Source: a virus
Virus record (IMG/VR): IMGVR_UViG_3300015245_000016
Coordinates: 1-44,873 of that record
DNA: 44,873 bases
Direction: 5' to 3' (one strand)
Shown: positions 44,840-44,873 of the stretch, in pieces
How the letters are laid out: the number at the start of each line of letters is the position of its first letter
How positions within the stretch are numbered: position 1 is the first letter of the stretch
Program-made: the position numbers and the translations under genes
The notes under the pieces: generated by a model
Told to the model about the DNA's origin: nothing
Database searches by the model: none
Seen by the model: only the letters and a program-made list of their open reading frames with translations

Positions 44840-44873
44840 CACCACGGCCCGACGAGTTCAAAAGGAGGAAGCA
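44797..44873. repeat. Terminal direct repeat, right copy
   Basis: Identical to bases 1-77. Joining the two copies gives a 44,796-bp circle and makes the operon that ends the window continue directly into the gene at 77. Confidence 0.9.

Noticed and set aside
1-44873. Temperate lifestyle
   Set aside because: No integrase, excisionase, CI-type repressor or attachment site is visible. The small HTH and RHH-like proteins are not enough to claim lysogeny.

Overview
The window is the complete genome of a tailed bacteriophage, assembled as a circle. The first 77 bases are repeated exactly as the last 77 (44797-44873), so the unique circle is 44,796 bp. An overlap of exactly 77 suggests a k-mer assembly overlap rather than a biological terminal repeat, and it fits circularly permuted DNA packaged by a headful mechanism. 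The large portal, ejection-type proteins, beta-propeller tail protein, tailspike and absence of tail sheath, tape measure and baseplate genes point to a podovirus-like (P22-type) virion. I see no integrase or CI-type repressor. The host is inferred, weakly, to be an acidobacterium or relative: several exported proteins have signal peptides ending in A-x-A followed by QQ, and one minus-strand moron resembles an exported host protein. No close relative could be searched for here.

Layout. (1) A rightward early/replication operon starts at 38634 and runs through an HTH protein, ERF recombinase, PD-(D/E)XK nuclease, small SSB, zinc-binding microproteins, a DUF1064 nuclease, a replication initiator carrying iteron-like repeats, and DnaB helicase. 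It crosses the circle junction and ends in small genes and an HNH-AP2 endonuclease at 829-1344, with a bidirectional terminator at 1585-1610. (2) A leftward operon (4355 to 1651) carries small genes, a tRNA-Lys(UUU) and an HNH endonuclease. (3) A short rightward operon (4457-5457) encodes a small regulator-like protein and membrane proteins. (4) A 344-bp control region (5458-5801) precedes the late genes. These are terminase, portal, scaffold-like protein, coat protein, a GroES-like co-chaperonin, tail proteins and a 1305-aa tail protein. A moron island follows (23907-25416) with two leftward genes and a large structured-RNA candidate, then a GNAT-like protein, ejection proteins, tail proteins, the tailspike and a fibre. 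(5) The lysis cassette (34511-36906) holds a coiled-coil membrane protein, a GH24 lysozyme, small membrane peptides and a spanin-like protein. (6) A second leftward operon of eight small genes runs from 38540 to 36903.

Regulation looks unusual and coherent. Genes within operons are packed with ATGA, GTGA, TGATG or TAATG overlaps and most have a GGAGG-like ribosome site. The first genes of several operons have no ribosome site but a promoter whose predicted transcription start falls at or next to the ATG, which predicts leaderless mRNAs. Both leftward operons start from TTGACT-type promoters placed back to back with TTGACA-type rightward promoters.

The most interesting items are: the roughly 450-nt multi-stem RNA candidate at 24941-25400; the recurring leaderless starts, including a lysozyme promoter that shares its -10 box with a divergent membrane-protein gene; an H-type pseudoknot ending at the ribosome site of the gene at 42226; a phage GroES next to the coat gene; and Sec signal peptides on the tailspike and a fibre protein.
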